Source: Chrysopilus asiliformis (Eukaryota; Arthropoda; Insecta; Diptera; Rhagionidae). From it: DNA of 64,000 nt. Positions 1 to 10,529 of the stretch are shown one piece after another (the first letter of the stretch is position 1; every line of letters begins with the position of its first letter). The position numbers were made by a program, and so were the translations under genes. The stretch spans positions 38,632,361 to 38,696,360 of the forward strand of contig OZ035963.1 in assembly GCA_964034945.1 (NCBI GenBank), given 5' to 3'. The notes beneath the pieces were generated by a model that had not been told where the DNA came from, did no database searches, and was given only the letters and a program-made list of their open reading frames with translations.

Positions 1-60
1 TATGAATAATTAGAGCAATAAAAATCAATATCTTAGATATACATATGTACATATGTATAT

Positions 61-534
61 ATGTTAAAACAGAATATTAAGAAATTTACATTAATTCGAC
101 GATTGAAAGTTATATTATCTGTACTTTCAAGCAAGCAGGCAATAAATCCAGATAAATTCAAATCATATGCCAAGTCCACAGCTGATTTGTATAATAGACA
201 TTACAGTTGGAGAAATATGTCTGCAACAATGCATGAAGTGCTTTTCCATGGCAAGCTGATAATTGAAAAAAGCATTTTACCACTTGGGTAGCTTTCAGAA
301 GAAGCTCAGGAATCGAAAAATAAAGACTACAGACATTTTAGACTAACCAACACTAGAAAAAACGATAGAATCAACCAAAATGAAGATTTTATGAACATAT
401 TACTTCTATCGTCAGATCCATTTTTGGCTTCTTTGCGTTCTAAATGGACAAATGCAATGAATTGGATGACGAGGAAGATCAAGAAATCCTACAATTGTTA
501 AAATTCGACGAAGATCAAGACATAATTCGAATAT
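61..534 (+). pseudogene. Transib (RAG1-like) transposase, C-terminal remnant
   Basis: The reading frame matches the C-terminal end of Transib transposases and of RAG1: W-x2-M then MHEVLFHGKLIIEKSILPLG, followed after a stop by LSEEAQESKNKDYRHFR and LLLSSDPFLASL. In RAG1 the equivalent block is the one with the third catalytic acidic residue, so the SEEAQE glutamates at about 295-310 are the likely remains of that site (family knowledge). The frame is broken by an in-frame TAG at about 289-291 and by a frameshift near 460, after which an acidic tail (LDDEEDQEILQLL) ends at a TAA near 534. The N-terminal and central catalytic regions are missing and no Transib terminal repeat is visible, so this is a dead fragment cut by the window edge or older events. 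Confidence 0.75.
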
Positions 535-1640
535 AATTTTTCCTCAACTTAATGTAATTTTAGCCATGTGTATTTGTATCAAATTGTATTAAAATAATCG
601 TATTAAAAAAAAGTTGTATTTAAAAATGCTATATTTTTTATAACATTAAAAAACAACTTTAAAACAAAACCAAAAAAAATATTACAACAACAAATACTAT
701 AGTTTTGATTATTTCATCATATAGGGTATTAAAGTTGCTCCTATTCGATTTTCATGTACTGACGATATATGTAAAATGGCATTCTAAATATTTTCGTCAT
801 TAATGATTTTTTCTGTACGACCAACCGTTCTCGAGATTTTGGTAATTTTTGATTTCAAATGCAGATGGGTGGGGGAGGAGAGAGGAGGGGGTGATCAGAT
901 TGTTAGGAACTAAAGCTTGGATATTTATCTAGCCAACAAAAAAAAACCCATTCAAAAATATTGATCCGTTCAAAAGTTATATATTTTTGGCCGCCGAATG
1001 GCACTTTGGCCCCATAGTGCGGCGTGAGGGGATGTTTGAGCTGGAAGGTTCGCGGAGCTCAAAATGTTTAATGTGAAACATCCACAAAAAAAACTTGCTG
1101 TAGGTTAAGGGGAAAAAATTATTTGGAGCAAGCGAAGTTAGCCTGCAATTGTAGAACACGTTTGCCTGAGGCAGGGATTAGACGATATTAGAGATTGTAA
1201 ATTTTAGCATGCTTATATCAGGTGTACAATTTTCACAAGACAAGTAAACATTACAATTGCACTAGGTAAACTAAAAAAATGAACCTGCCACAAGTAATCA
1301 AAAAATGTGTTTACCTGTAGCACAAGTATGTGTAAAGTATCGTCAGTTGAACTGGAAAGATAAGGAGCATTATTTGTACTTTATGCCTGGAGCAAATGTA
1401 CAGTTAATTTGTGGGAGTGGAAATTTCAATAAAAAAAAGTTGATTTCACTCATGATTCGCACATGTTTTGTGAACTCGGTGTATATAAGCCAAGTTCAAG
1501 TCGAGTTCCGCATTCACTGATCGGGTTCAAATGTTCATTTTTCTAGTTATTGAAATTTTTCGTAGGAAAGAATTTTGATAAACCTCCATCAGCGAATTAG
1601 AATTCTTGAAAGATAGTACTTAAAATTTAAGTATGTGATA
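535..1640. other. AT-rich stretch, nothing recognised
   Basis: No credible coding frame or terminal repeat was found. It contains a purine-rich run near 865-895 and scattered poly-A tracts. Short open frames here have no recognisable family features. Confidence 0.5.
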
Positions 1641-2038
1641 GTTTAACCATAGAAAAATATACTTAAATAGAACTTTTGCTCAGAACTAAATTTTTGAAAT
1701 ATTTCCCCTAAAATGAGGGGAAAGTCGCGCTATCTCTTCTTTGCAGCGCGAGCAACGGCCTCTCGCTTCGCATTTGAGAGGGAATGAGAAAATATATGTC
1801 ATGTTTATAAATGTTGAGAACCAATATTGCCAGATATACATATATTAATGTTTAGTACAAGGAAAAAAATATTTTTGCAATCCGTAAATGAAGTAAATGT
1901 TTTCAGACTTTTTATTTATAAATAGTGTTAACATAACGAAATTTAGTAAAACTCTTCAATACACTTTTGTTTGTAACTATTTTTTCCATCCAAACCCCTG
2001 TACAAATAGTTTAAAAAACGCTGGTTTTCAGTTAAAAT

Positions 2039-2082
2039 AAAGAGCATTATAGAGAATTTTCAACTTCTCTATAATGCTCTTT
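2039..2082. repeat. Perfect 18-bp-stem hairpin
   Basis: AAAGAGCATTATAGAGAA is followed after an 8-nt spacer by its exact reverse complement. It has no T-run or coding context that would make it a terminator. It may be a tiny foldback or a hairpin of the surrounding element. Confidence 0.6.
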
Positions 2083-2621
2083 GCAAGAGTGGAAAAGAAA
2101 TATTAACGTTTGGTTATTTTTTGTCCATGATTTGTGTTTTGTTAAGTTGAATAAGAGCGAAAAAAAAAAATGTTTTCTGCTCAAGTCATACTTTATTTAA
2201 TATTATCCTAACAATGAAATTAGTTTGCAGAAGGGTAATAGGAGTTTAGTTTCAGTTATTTTTTTAGATACGCCATTTTGAAGGTATAAAAGGAGTATAA
2301 CAAATGTTAGGTTGTATTTTAGAATAGGGTATACAAAAACATCCATAAATTTTAAATTTGGCGCTATTTTAGTTTAAGTACAAATAAAAGTTATATGGCA
2401 ATACCATCTATTTGACAGTTCTCGTGTTTATAATTGAAGCCAGTTTTCACGTTTCGGTTTTCATCGAATTTTGTTTAATTTACTGACTTAATTCGCGCTA
2501 ACTAAATTAATTTCGATGCAAAACTCCCCGCTTATTAATGATAAAAACATAAAATAACGTGACATGCTGTAGAAATGTGGAAAAAATGTGACTTTTCGAA
2601 CGGTAAAATCTCTTTGGGGGA

Positions 2622-2702
2622 TAAATCAGAAATCTCTTTGGGCTATTCAGAAAAAATGCTTCACTGTAGATGTGCAGACGGACACTGTAGATGTGCAGAT
2701 TC
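2622..2702. repeat. Short tandem duplications
   Basis: Two adjacent pairs: AATCTCTTTGGG occurs twice about 24 bp apart, and ACTGTAGATGTGCAGA twice in direct succession. They look like local slippage duplications inside the 1641-3236 segment. Confidence 0.55.
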
Positions 2703-3231
2703 TGTCTTCCTGTTATTCTTATTCGTAGGATAAGATACTGAAACATCACAAATAATTCAAAACAAAAAATCCGCTTGCCTCTCACCTCAACTTGCCTTAT
2801 ATGTTCTGGAACCAAAGACGAAGGGGGTCGGGTGTAAGAGAAAATGTCAAATAAAAATTTCAGGGATTTTCATTTTAGTACAACAAAACACTTTAAGTGC
2901 AGTTTTTCCATTGTAATTCAATTTTTTCCGCATTAAGAATCTTTAGTAAAATTCCTTTCACTATAAACATGACTAAAAAAACATTTAAACAGTTAAAACC
3001 ATACTAAAAAATTCTGTTTTGCTCCATACTTTAGAGAAATTTTTAACGTTTAGAATATAGCTGTCTAACCCTCATTGCTTGCTTTTAGCACAATTTTTAA
3101 TGTTTCCTATCTGATGAATGTGGTAAAGAGAAAAAGTATATAAAATTTCTAAGTTCATCCCGCTTCCTCTTACACTGGTATATGGAAAACCCCTGAAGCG
3201 ACAGTTCTATTTAAGTATATTTTTCTATGGT

Positions 3232-3498
3232 TTAACACTCATACTGTCCTCGGGTCATATCTGACCCAAATTCGATTTTAATTAAAAGTATCTTCTCAAC
3301 TACATGAACAATGTTTGTATGGTGTAGGCTCTGTGAACAAATTTCTTTTGAATACCGAAAACAATAATCTATTTGTTCATATTTTAATCCATTGAAGAGC
3401 ACTGTAGTTTTCATGGGTCATAAATGGGTCATAATGGGTCATTTTTCACCCACGAAGACATCATACGTTATTTTTCTTAAGGACAGTATGAGGGTTAA
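3232..3498. mobile_element. TTAA-flanked MITE (piggyBac-type target), 259 bp
   Basis: TTAA at 3232-3235 and 3495-3498 flanks inverted ends: CACTCATACTGTCCT on the left and the complement of CCCTCATACTGTCCT on the right. The TTAA duplication is the signature of piggyBac-like elements (established). Inside, three near-identical ATGGGTCATA units lie at about 3414-3442. No coding capacity; presumably mobilised in trans. Confidence 0.75.
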
Positions 3499-3585
3499 GA
3501 AACTGAAATAAAGACATTTATTTAGTAATTTTCTCGTGTTATATTCTGCAGATACCCATACAAGCCCAACCGATCCCGTTATATT

Positions 3586-3603
3586 TGGTGTTAGAAGTGG
3601 GAT
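3586..3603 (+). other. Primer binding site matching tRNA-Leu, Ty3/gypsy element
   Basis: TGGTGTTAGAAGTGGGAT is the complement of the 3' end of insect tRNA-Leu except for one or so differences. This marks the junction between a 5' LTR (ending about 3583-3585) and the internal region. The LTR itself is decayed and its left end is not clear; the MITE at 3236-3494 probably lies in or near it. Confidence 0.7.
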
Positions 3604-3671
3604 ATTTTTAAAATAATAAAAATTAGTGAGTGAGCTAAAAAAGTGAATTAGTGAAGCTCTCGTCAAAGAAT

Positions 3672-4560
3672 TCGGGAAATAAGGCTGAACTCATTCACAG
3701 ACTCAGAGGAGTACTTCAAACCAACGGCGTAGATCCGGAATCCGCTGTTTTCCAGATGCTGTGAATCAAATGTTGAAAAGCGCGCTGCTGCAGCGGCTGC
3801 TCTGCCCGCTGCAGCTACTCCACTCGTTTCTACTACTTGCGCAGATACAATAGATTTTAATGCCATAATAGCCGCAATGCAGCGGTTTAGCAATACTAGA
3901 AAAATATAGTAAACTCGATTCAGCAAAATCAGGCCGCGTTAAAGAGCGATCTAGAAACTTCTATACAAGCAAATCACCGGGGATCTAATGCAATGGCAGA
4001 CCATTCTGAAGGGATCTGGAATCATCGTGTGATAAACGTAAGCTATATTGAAAAAAGAATTGGAAGTATCACTAAAGCAGACGAAAATGGAGCTTGAAAA
4101 ATCTGCGCTACAAAAATCACAAGTGAAATTAGAAACAAAGTTGAAAGAACAGCTCAAGAAAGAATTGAGAATTCGCATCGAGGCGATCGACGAACGAATT
4201 AATCTGATAGGCAAGAGAATTTATGATCGAATACAGAAAGAAACTAAAGACCGGATCGGACGAATGGACAAAGTATAGAAAGAATTGCGCGTATTCTGAT
4301 TATTCTGATAGAATACCACAGACAAGATAAGCTAGATCCTTGGTGAACTTGGCGGATAAAAAATCTGTGCCGATATGTGTCATGAACGCGTCAAAACAAG
4401 CAGCCGAACTGAAGAAGAACTTAGTTCACCGGTCAAGGCACCGGTCAAGGCACAACACTGATCCATCAATTGCACCAGAAAGGAAAACTAGATTGACATG
4501 GCAAAATGGAGATCAAAGTAGCCCGAGACTTATTGAATACAAGTTTGCGGAACAGTGATG
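3672..4560 (+). pseudogene. Gag remnant of a Ty3/gypsy element
   Basis: Just after the PBS, a broken frame reads NKAELIHRLRGVLQTNGVDP, like the SAP-type motif with which gag of many insect gypsy elements starts. Further on, 4048-4278 encodes a highly charged, probably coiled-coil segment (KKELEVSLKQTKMELEKSAL..) and 4340-4558 a basic, Arg/His-rich stretch. There are several stops and frame changes. It is called gag from its position between PBS and RT; the central capsid and zinc knuckle are not recognisable. Confidence 0.5.
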
Positions 4561-4692
4561 AACGAGAAGACTATCGCCAACTGAACAACATGACAAAGAG
4601 GATAGTCGTCCATTGCCAAGAATAGAGGACACTTTGGCTAATTTAGTACACTCGTCCCCAAGAGTGGAGACCTCAAGAATACCTTACAGAAT

Positions 4693-4962
4693 TTCATAAT
4701 GGCGACGGCCTACTCTGCAGGCAACGGTTTGTGGCAATTCAGATTCATGCCTTTCAGTCTCTGCAACGCGCCAGCTACATTCGAGAAGTTGATGGAAGGG
4801 GTTGCATTGGGAACTTTGCCTCGTATATTTCGACAACACAATCATCTTCGGACGGATTTTCGGCGAACATCTAAAAAATCTAGAACAAGTGCTCCGGCAA
4901 TTAAGAGACACTAATTTGAAATTGAGTCCAAAAAAAAATTTTAAAAAAATTAAAAGATGTGC
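4693..4962 (+). pseudogene. Ty3/gypsy reverse transcriptase fragment (palm, YxDD region)
   Basis: GLWQFRFMPFSLCNAPATFEKLM is the classic gypsy RT block before the active site (given here in part: FMPFSLCNAPATFEKLM). After a frame change the sequence reads YFDNTIIFGRIFGEHLKNLE and LRDTNLKLSPKKNF. The active-site box is YFDN where YLDD/YIDD is expected, so a catalytic Asp has been lost. The piece is about 90 codons long against roughly 400 for a whole RT-RNase H. Confidence 0.8.
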
Positions 4963-4989
4963 TAAAAGGAAAAAATAATTTTTTATTAC

Positions 4990-5100
4990 AAGGGTAGCAC
5001 AATCCTGGTACAACATCGTATAGACACGGGCAATTCCCGGCCAATTCGACAAGCCCTAGACGACTGCCTTTGGCGAAACAAAATGAAATTCACTACCTGA
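4990..5100 (+). pseudogene. Displaced N-terminal piece of the gypsy RT
   Basis: QHRIDTGNSRPIRQ, then with a frameshift PRRLPLAKQNEI, matches the block that lies just upstream of the RT domain in gypsy elements (HRIDTGxxxPIRQxPRRLP). Here it lies downstream of the active-site fragment at 4693-4962, so the order is inverted relative to any functional pol gene. This needs a rearrangement, tandem copies followed by deletion, or a second degraded copy. Confidence 0.7.
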
Positions 5101-5893
5101 TCATTAATTTAAGAAAAAGGTTTTATTTAAAAAAAATGGGCTAAAAAGGAAAAAAAACTAATTTTTTGGTCGCTGTGTATCAGAAATAAAAGCGAGATAA
5201 ATATATTTATATTTTATGCGAAAATGTAAATAAAAATACACGACATTGACTTTTGATATAAAAAATGTTTTTATTTGAAAAAGAATTCTCCATCATTTCG
5301 CATTTAACCCTAATCAGCTCAGGCTAATTTTGTCCTTAATCCACACAGGCGGTGACTCACAGTCACCATGCCGAAAAAAAAGAATAATTCAATAAAAAAA
5401 AAATTTTTGTAATTTTGCATTTTTTAATTCAGTTAATAATATTTATTTATATATAATAGATTTTTAAGAATCTTCGCTACAAACATTTTTTTTGCATTTG
5501 CACATATCGCACATGGTCCCGTAGACTGTAGTATCTCAAAATCGGCCATTTCAAGAAAAACGCATTCAAAGTTTTCATTTTAAAATAATTGTTTATAAAT
5601 AATTGTTTTTTTCTGTTGTCTGTACAGTAATATTTCAATTTATTTGATAATAATTTACAGATCATTTGCTTCAATTTTGAAGTGATAACTTCTTTAGGCG
5701 CGTTGGGCGATTTTTGGATGGGTAAAAACTTATGGTTTGGCGTCAGCATTTTCTTTCCACAAAACGTGACGCTTTCCACATTGGAAAACCTTTCAACTTC
5801 CAAAGCTTTAAGCTTCAACTTCCACATTGGAAAACTTTTAAAAAAAGCACCTCAACTTCCAAAGCTTTCTGTTATGGTTTTTTCGATAATGAT

Positions 5894-6666
5894 CATGGCC
5901 CAATTATACAAGGTCTGCTGGTTATTTTTTGAGAGCCACCATTTTGCTACGTCACACAGTGTGTCGCGTAGAACAACCTAGCTGGACAAAATTATTTTTT
6001 GGCAGTGTTGCATTCGTATCAATTAGTATGTTAGTATTAAAATAATATAAATCATTTTTCTAATGTTTTCTTTATTATTTTTTAAGGAAATTAGTTACAG
6101 GATTATGAAGTTATAAAAATTCAAAAAAAATACTAAAATAACCTAAAAATCCATAATACAAGAAATGCAAGAATCGTAGTATCTTAAAATACATTTTTTT
6201 ACATTGAATACAATATTCATATTAATAAAATAATTTTATGAGTAACGTTCCCCATCGGAATCCGAGGTATCAGTTATCAGTAAAGGTTTTCTTAAAAAAA
6301 ACTGGCGTATAATTACTTAACAATTGACTCAACTTTAAATCCTTATCTTTAATTGCCGTTAGATGTTAGACATAAACAATAGTCGGTTTTGGAAGTTTGA
6401 AGGTGTTGTTTACATCAATTTTTAGCTCATTGGTGGGAATCTGGTAATGACTTTTGTCCACCTAGATTGGTCAGATGACACACTGTGCGTCATCGGCAAG
6501 AAATTCTTTGTAATGTTGATTGTGCGTACGGAGTTGTTTAACTAGATGTTAGCTAGATTTGAGAATTAGGGAAAATTCCCATTGAGTCTTATAAGAATTT
6601 CTTGCCGATGACGTCAGAGCCAGAAGCAACTGAGCTGTCAAACAGACCTTGTATAATTCGGCCATG
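5894..6666. mobile_element. 773-bp MITE with 9-bp target duplication
   Basis: Ends CATGGCCCAATTATACAAGG and its complement (one mismatch in 24 bp) are bordered by GATAATGAT at 5885-5893 and 6667-6675. A 9-bp duplication fits Mutator-like or Merlin-type elements; 8 bp (hAT or P) cannot be excluded. A secondary inverted pair (GTCATCGGCAAGAAATTC at about 6491 and its complement near 6595-6612) lies inside the right end. No coding region seen. Confidence 0.75.
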
Positions 6667-6680
6667 GATAATGATAATGA

Positions 6681-7773
6681 AGACCTCGGTGCAAAAAGCG
6701 GTCATTTCCACTTTTTCAAATTTTTCAGGAGAGACAAAAAACATATTGGCGTGAAATTTTTGCTCTGGGACAAAGTTAACAATTTACAGTTTAAATCAAG
6801 CATGTATTCTTACATCATTTTAATTTGAGATAAATCCATATTTTTTTTTGAAAAAGTTATGGACATTTTAAAGTTTTAGACATAGCTGTTTCTTGCACCC
6901 AAGAGTAAAAAAGCGGTTTTTATACCCGTATGGTGAAACCAAAGGGTATATTAACTTTGCCTTACCGTTTGTAACGCCAAGATCTCGTCATCGCACACAA
7001 AAATGAATTACACCAGTGTGTTTAGAATGATGAAAAAAGTTGAATTTAGCATGTCCGTCCGTCTGTCTGTCCGTCTGTCTGTCTGTCCGTCTGTCTGTCT
7101 GTGGCGCGGATTGCGGGCGCACGGATTGAGCAGATTCGTTTTTCGTAAAATGTGAGGCTAAGTTCGTTAATGGGCAAAAATGGACCATTAGGGGGGGTAC
7201 CCCCCATACGAACGAAAACGTTTTATGCGAATATCTCAAAAACGGTGCATCTTATCAAAAAAGTGCAAGAACAAAAGTTATTTAGGATATGATTCTACAT
7301 AAAACTCCCATACATCAAAATCTGATTGGAATAAATTTTAAAAAATCTTATTAGAAAGTTTGACTTCAAAGTGGAATTTTGGTACAACTGTTCGAATTTT
7401 GATACGAATATCACCATACGGGTCTCCAATGATTACCAGATTGGCAATTATAGCTTTTGTTATGTTTAAAATTTATTTATGACTACAAAATACAGTCCAG
7501 ACTTGTTAACTAGCCTTTATTTAGTACAAAACAAATAAAAAAAAATTCAATTTAACAAAACAAAACTCCCAGAATAAAAAAAAAATTTTTTGGAAAAAAA
7601 TTCCGCGTCAAATTATATGAAACAATGCATCTTTTCTTTAATAACTTTTTACACAGGCCTCTAAAAAGTATGCTCTTTGCAGCCAAATGTGCGCATTCGT
7701 TTATTCTTGCATTTGGCATCAATAACTCATTTTCGCAGAAAAGTGGACATGACCGCTTTTTGCACCGAGGTCT
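6681..7773 (-). mobile_element. Mariner-type deletion derivative with 35-bp inverted ends
   Basis: Inverted ends beginning AGACCTCGGTGCAAAAAGCG lie at 6681-6716 and 7735-7773. The sequence near the right end (about 7600-7720) matches the C-terminal transposase remnant at 10140-10262 (shared CACAGGCCTC and TTTGCAGCCAAAT), so this is an internally deleted relative of that element. TGA on both sides may be the target duplication, which is odd for the TA-specific IS630/Tc1/mariner group. A mini-me-like repeat (6921-7467) is inserted inside. Confidence 0.6.
6921..7467 (-). repeat. Mini-me-like (GTCY)n repeat, copy 1
   Basis: This family recurs through the window. In standard orientation it starts CATAACAAAAGCTATAATTG with a small hairpin (ATTGCCAatcTGGCAAT), has CCCGTATGGTGA near the start, a non-coding body, a (GACGGACA)n microsatellite and ends CCATACGGGTATA. 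Here it is reversed, with a GTCCGTCTGTCT array at about 7052-7100. The (GTCY)n tract and TATACCC...GGGTATA end recall the dipteran mini-me elements. No ORF. Confidence 0.6.
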
Positions 7774-7824
7774 TGAATTTTCATTTTAGAAAAACTTTAC
7801 AATAGAAAAAGTTTACTTCCACAA

Positions 7825-8340
7825 TTGCACGAAAGAAAAACTGCGCTCAAAAAAAAACTCGAGATATTAAAAAAGTCTGTTGGATTTACCAATTGCGCGT
7901 TTCAACTGCAGTTTTTTAATAAAGCTTCTTCTCTAAAAAAGATTTCTCACAGCTTGAACTGGTTGATAACAGCTGCTTTTTTTAATGATCCGGATAACAG
8001 ATCCATATGGAACATTAAAAAAAATAGCTAATGTATATAATATATGTAATTGTTGCTCGGAGTGGCGATAGATGTGAAAACCAGACTAATGTTAATGATT
8101 TTAATTTACAAATTATGAAATATTAATTTTTGATACTATAAATAATTTCAAAATTCAAAAAAATTCTGTTATTTCATAGTTATCACTTCTGTCGGCAGTC
8201 CCAATGACTGCTTTGTTTTTTTTTTTTTTTTGCAATAATAAAAGATAGAGTTAGGTTTGTTTTCGACAAAATCAATTTAAATTTAAAAAAATGGGAATTT
8301 AAAAAACCAAAAATAAATAAATTTTAGGACTACGTTTACA
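7825..8340. other. Interior of the TTAA element, no recognised gene
   Basis: An open frame at 7825-8031 starts at an internal ATG-like codon and is Lys/Phe-rich without family features. Long A and T runs (for example 8217-8232) dominate the rest. Confidence 0.4.
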
Positions 8341-8825
8341 TTTAAATTTGTTTTTCATTTGATTCAGTCAATTTTCCTTTACATAATGGAATAATTACTC
8401 AAAAACACATTTTTTTGAGATACTACAGTCTACGGGACCATGTGCGATATTCGCTTCAAAGCGCGACCTTAGCAATTGGGACACAGGAAGCAACGTTTTT
8501 TTTTTGGGAAGTGCCACAGTGATTATCCCCTACTACGCTCCGATATTTTGCGAAACAGAAGCAAAGTGATACCAAAATAACCTTTCTTTGCTGGTAAAAC
8601 CGTTACGGTGTCTTTGAGACACCGCCTGCGTGGATTAAGGGTAAATTTCATAAAAGCGAAATATTATTGTTGTAGTAAAAAAAATTAATTTTTTTTTTCG
8701 TTTTTAAATAGTATTGGCTTAAAAAAACAAAGTCAAGGAGCATGAATGCAATAACTTTTCTAACGTAACAATCACTCTCAAAACTGAAACGGTGACTCAA
8801 AGTCACCGGGTGTGCGGATTTTGGT

Positions 8826-9115
8826 TAAAGATTATTACGGGCATATGTCCTGAAATTATTTTTAACATAACCATTTAACTAAAAATGAGCTTCATCACTG
8901 AACAAAAATGAATCATTTTGCAATTGTCTTCAACCCATTCAACAAAAGAACGACGCAAACCAAGATCTTGTGACTTCAGATTTTGAAACGATCTGAAACC
9001 ACTAATAAAAATTTGATTTGCACGTTTTATACATTTACCGTATGTGCATATTTCAATCCGTGTCGATTAACCACATTAAAAAATCCTCTTTTGATAATTT
9101 TTTGCCAAAATTCTT
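8826..9115 (-). pseudogene. IS630/Tc1/mariner transposase, central catalytic fragment
   Basis: Reading the minus strand with frame corrections gives RRSFVEWVEDNCK, then F-S-DEAHF, a stop, and LNGYVKNNFRTYARNN. SDEAHF followed by LNGYVNKQN-type sequence is the first catalytic Asp block of a common insect mariner-like family. It is a fragment of the same family as 10140-10525 but separated from it by 1 kb containing a hAT MITE, and in the wrong order for a single intact gene. Dead. Confidence 0.7.
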
Positions 9116-9206
9116 ACCTACCTTCGCGAAAATAATGTTCTAATTTATGTGTCTAGATTTTTTATTTTTATTGAAAAAGTTATAGGCATTTTAAGTCTCT
9201 TGCACC

Positions 9207-9974
9207 TAGGGATGCCAACGATACCTCGATGTTTGCAAAACATCGAGGTATCGTTGAAAAATATCGAGTTTTAACCTCGATGTTGAACAGGCTGATATAT
9301 CGAGGTATCGATGTTGCTATCCACGATGTTAGAACATTACTCTTCATAAAATTAGTAGAGAAACTAATTTTAGCTGATTTAATATAGCCACTCTACTTAA
9401 AGATTTGTTTCAAATTTTCTTTGATATCAATTTTCGGTTTCATCTTTCTACGAGATTTTGCAAAAAATACCAGAGCTAGCTATGAAATTTTACAGAGAAG
9501 TTTGGTCCTGATGTGGAAATCCGTTAACCGGAAGTAATAAAAACTATGCGGTTTTTTGCGATTTATTCCGAAACTAACCATTTTCCAGTAGTCTTATGTA
9601 TTACAAAACTTGCAGACAATAAAATTTGCTACATTTATGTCTTTTACTAGAACTCCGTATCTCAAGCCGTTATGAAGATATGCCGGTATTTCAAAAAAAT
9701 TATTTTTTTTGCGAATAACGCGAAAACTAACGAGTTTTTGGTGGTTCAACGTATTAAGAGAATTAAAACCGTGTTAATTCTACCTGGGTGCACTCCACAC
9801 AGTAGAGCATCCGCCAGGTGGCTAAATTATTTATTAAATTTAACTTTTTCAAAACATCGGAAAAACATCGAGGTATCGATGTTTTCAGGACGATGTTTTT
9901 TGACATCGATGTCGCCTTAAAAAAAACATCGATTTTCGATATATGTAGATTTTATGGACGATGTTGCATCCCTA
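9207..9974. mobile_element. hAT-type MITE, 768 bp, family 1
   Basis: Ends TAGGGATGC..GCATCCCTA are flanked by 8-bp repeats CTTGCACC (9199-9206) and CCTGCACC (9975-9982), one mismatch apart: the hAT pattern. The interior is rich in CATCGATGT/ATATCGAGG motifs near both ends. The flanks are continuous with the mariner-derived repeat also seen at 6860-6900, so the insertion site is known. The open frame at 9672-9920 is not recognisable. A second, left-truncated copy lies at 52952-53972. Confidence 0.8.
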
Positions 9975-10139
9975 CCTGCACCCAAGATCACATCAGCAGT
10001 TTTCAAAATTCATTAATGATTACAAAATACAATCCAAAATATGTTTAATAGCCTTTAAAAATAAACAAATAAAAATATATTCAATTTAGCAAAAAATAAC
10101 TTCCAGAAAAAAAAATTTAAAATAACAAAAAAAAATTCT

Positions 10140-10525
10140 GCGTCAAACTATGTGAAACAATGCTTTCAGTCGTCTCATTTTCTTTAATATTTTTTTACAC
10201 AGGCCTCCAACAAGTCCGGGGTTTGCAGCCAAATATGAGGCGCACGATTACGAAGAAATGTCCCTGGGCTCTAGGCCACATTATCGCGCACTCCAGCAAT
10301 GTTTTCGGCTGAACGACGTACACGAGCTCGCAATGATGTTTTCACATCTGCCACCGACCCAGTTTGTTTAAATTTTTCAACAATTTTTCCAATTCCACTC
10401 TCGGTTGGTCGATTATGCTGATCAAAAAAATCACGAAATGCGCGAAATTCATTTTTGTTTGAACGCCCATTTTCGTAATAGGCTTCAATAACTTTAACAC
10501 ATTGTTTTATTGTTTATCTTTCCAT
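10140..10525 (-). pseudogene. Mariner-type transposase: N-terminus fused to C-terminus
   Basis: From the ATG at 10525 leftwards: a stop at codon 4, QCVKVIEAYYENGRSNKNEF, RAFRDFFDQHNRPTESGIGK, IVEKFKQTGSVADVKTSLR, RSAENIAGVRDNVA. This is the helix-turn-helix DNA-binding N-terminus typical of insect mariner-like transposases (FRDFFxQHNRPTEST..., SVADVKTPxR). It then jumps to APHIWLQTPDLLEACVKK, C-terminal sequence. The catalytic domain between is deleted and there are stops, so this is an internal-deletion derivative. Confidence 0.75.
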
Positions 10526-10529
10526 GATT

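Larger units (their letters stand above)
1641..3236. mobile_element. 1.6 kb segment bounded by perfect 34-bp inverted repeats
   Basis: Positions 1641-1674 and 3203-3236 are perfect reverse complements (34 bp; outer end GTTTAACCATAG). Both are bordered by TTTAA, so this reads as a non-autonomous DNA transposon with a TTAA-type or 5-bp TTTAA duplication. The interior holds no coding frame I recognise, but does hold a hairpin at 2039-2082 and short tandem duplications at 2622-2702. The right repeat overlaps the TTAA at which another MITE (3236-3494) sits, so the assignment of the shared TTAA is ambiguous. Confidence 0.55.
5336..8638. mobile_element. 3.3 kb TTAA-flanked element with subterminal inverted repeats
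   Basis: TTAA at 5336-5339 and 8635-8638 borders inverted ends TCCACACAGGCGGTGACTC and, on the right, the complement of TCCACGCAGGCGGTGTCTC. A second, nearly perfect inverted pair of about 37 bp (core ATCGCACATGGTCCCGTAG) lies inside at 5508-5543 and 8416-8453. TTAA target choice suggests a piggyBac-like family, but no piggyBac DDD domain is recognisable. The minus-strand open frame 5477-5827 and the plus-strand one at 7825-8031 are unrecognised. The interior is filled by two younger insertions (5894-6666 and 6681-7773). A third copy of the end motif lies outside at about 8785-8826. Confidence 0.65.
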
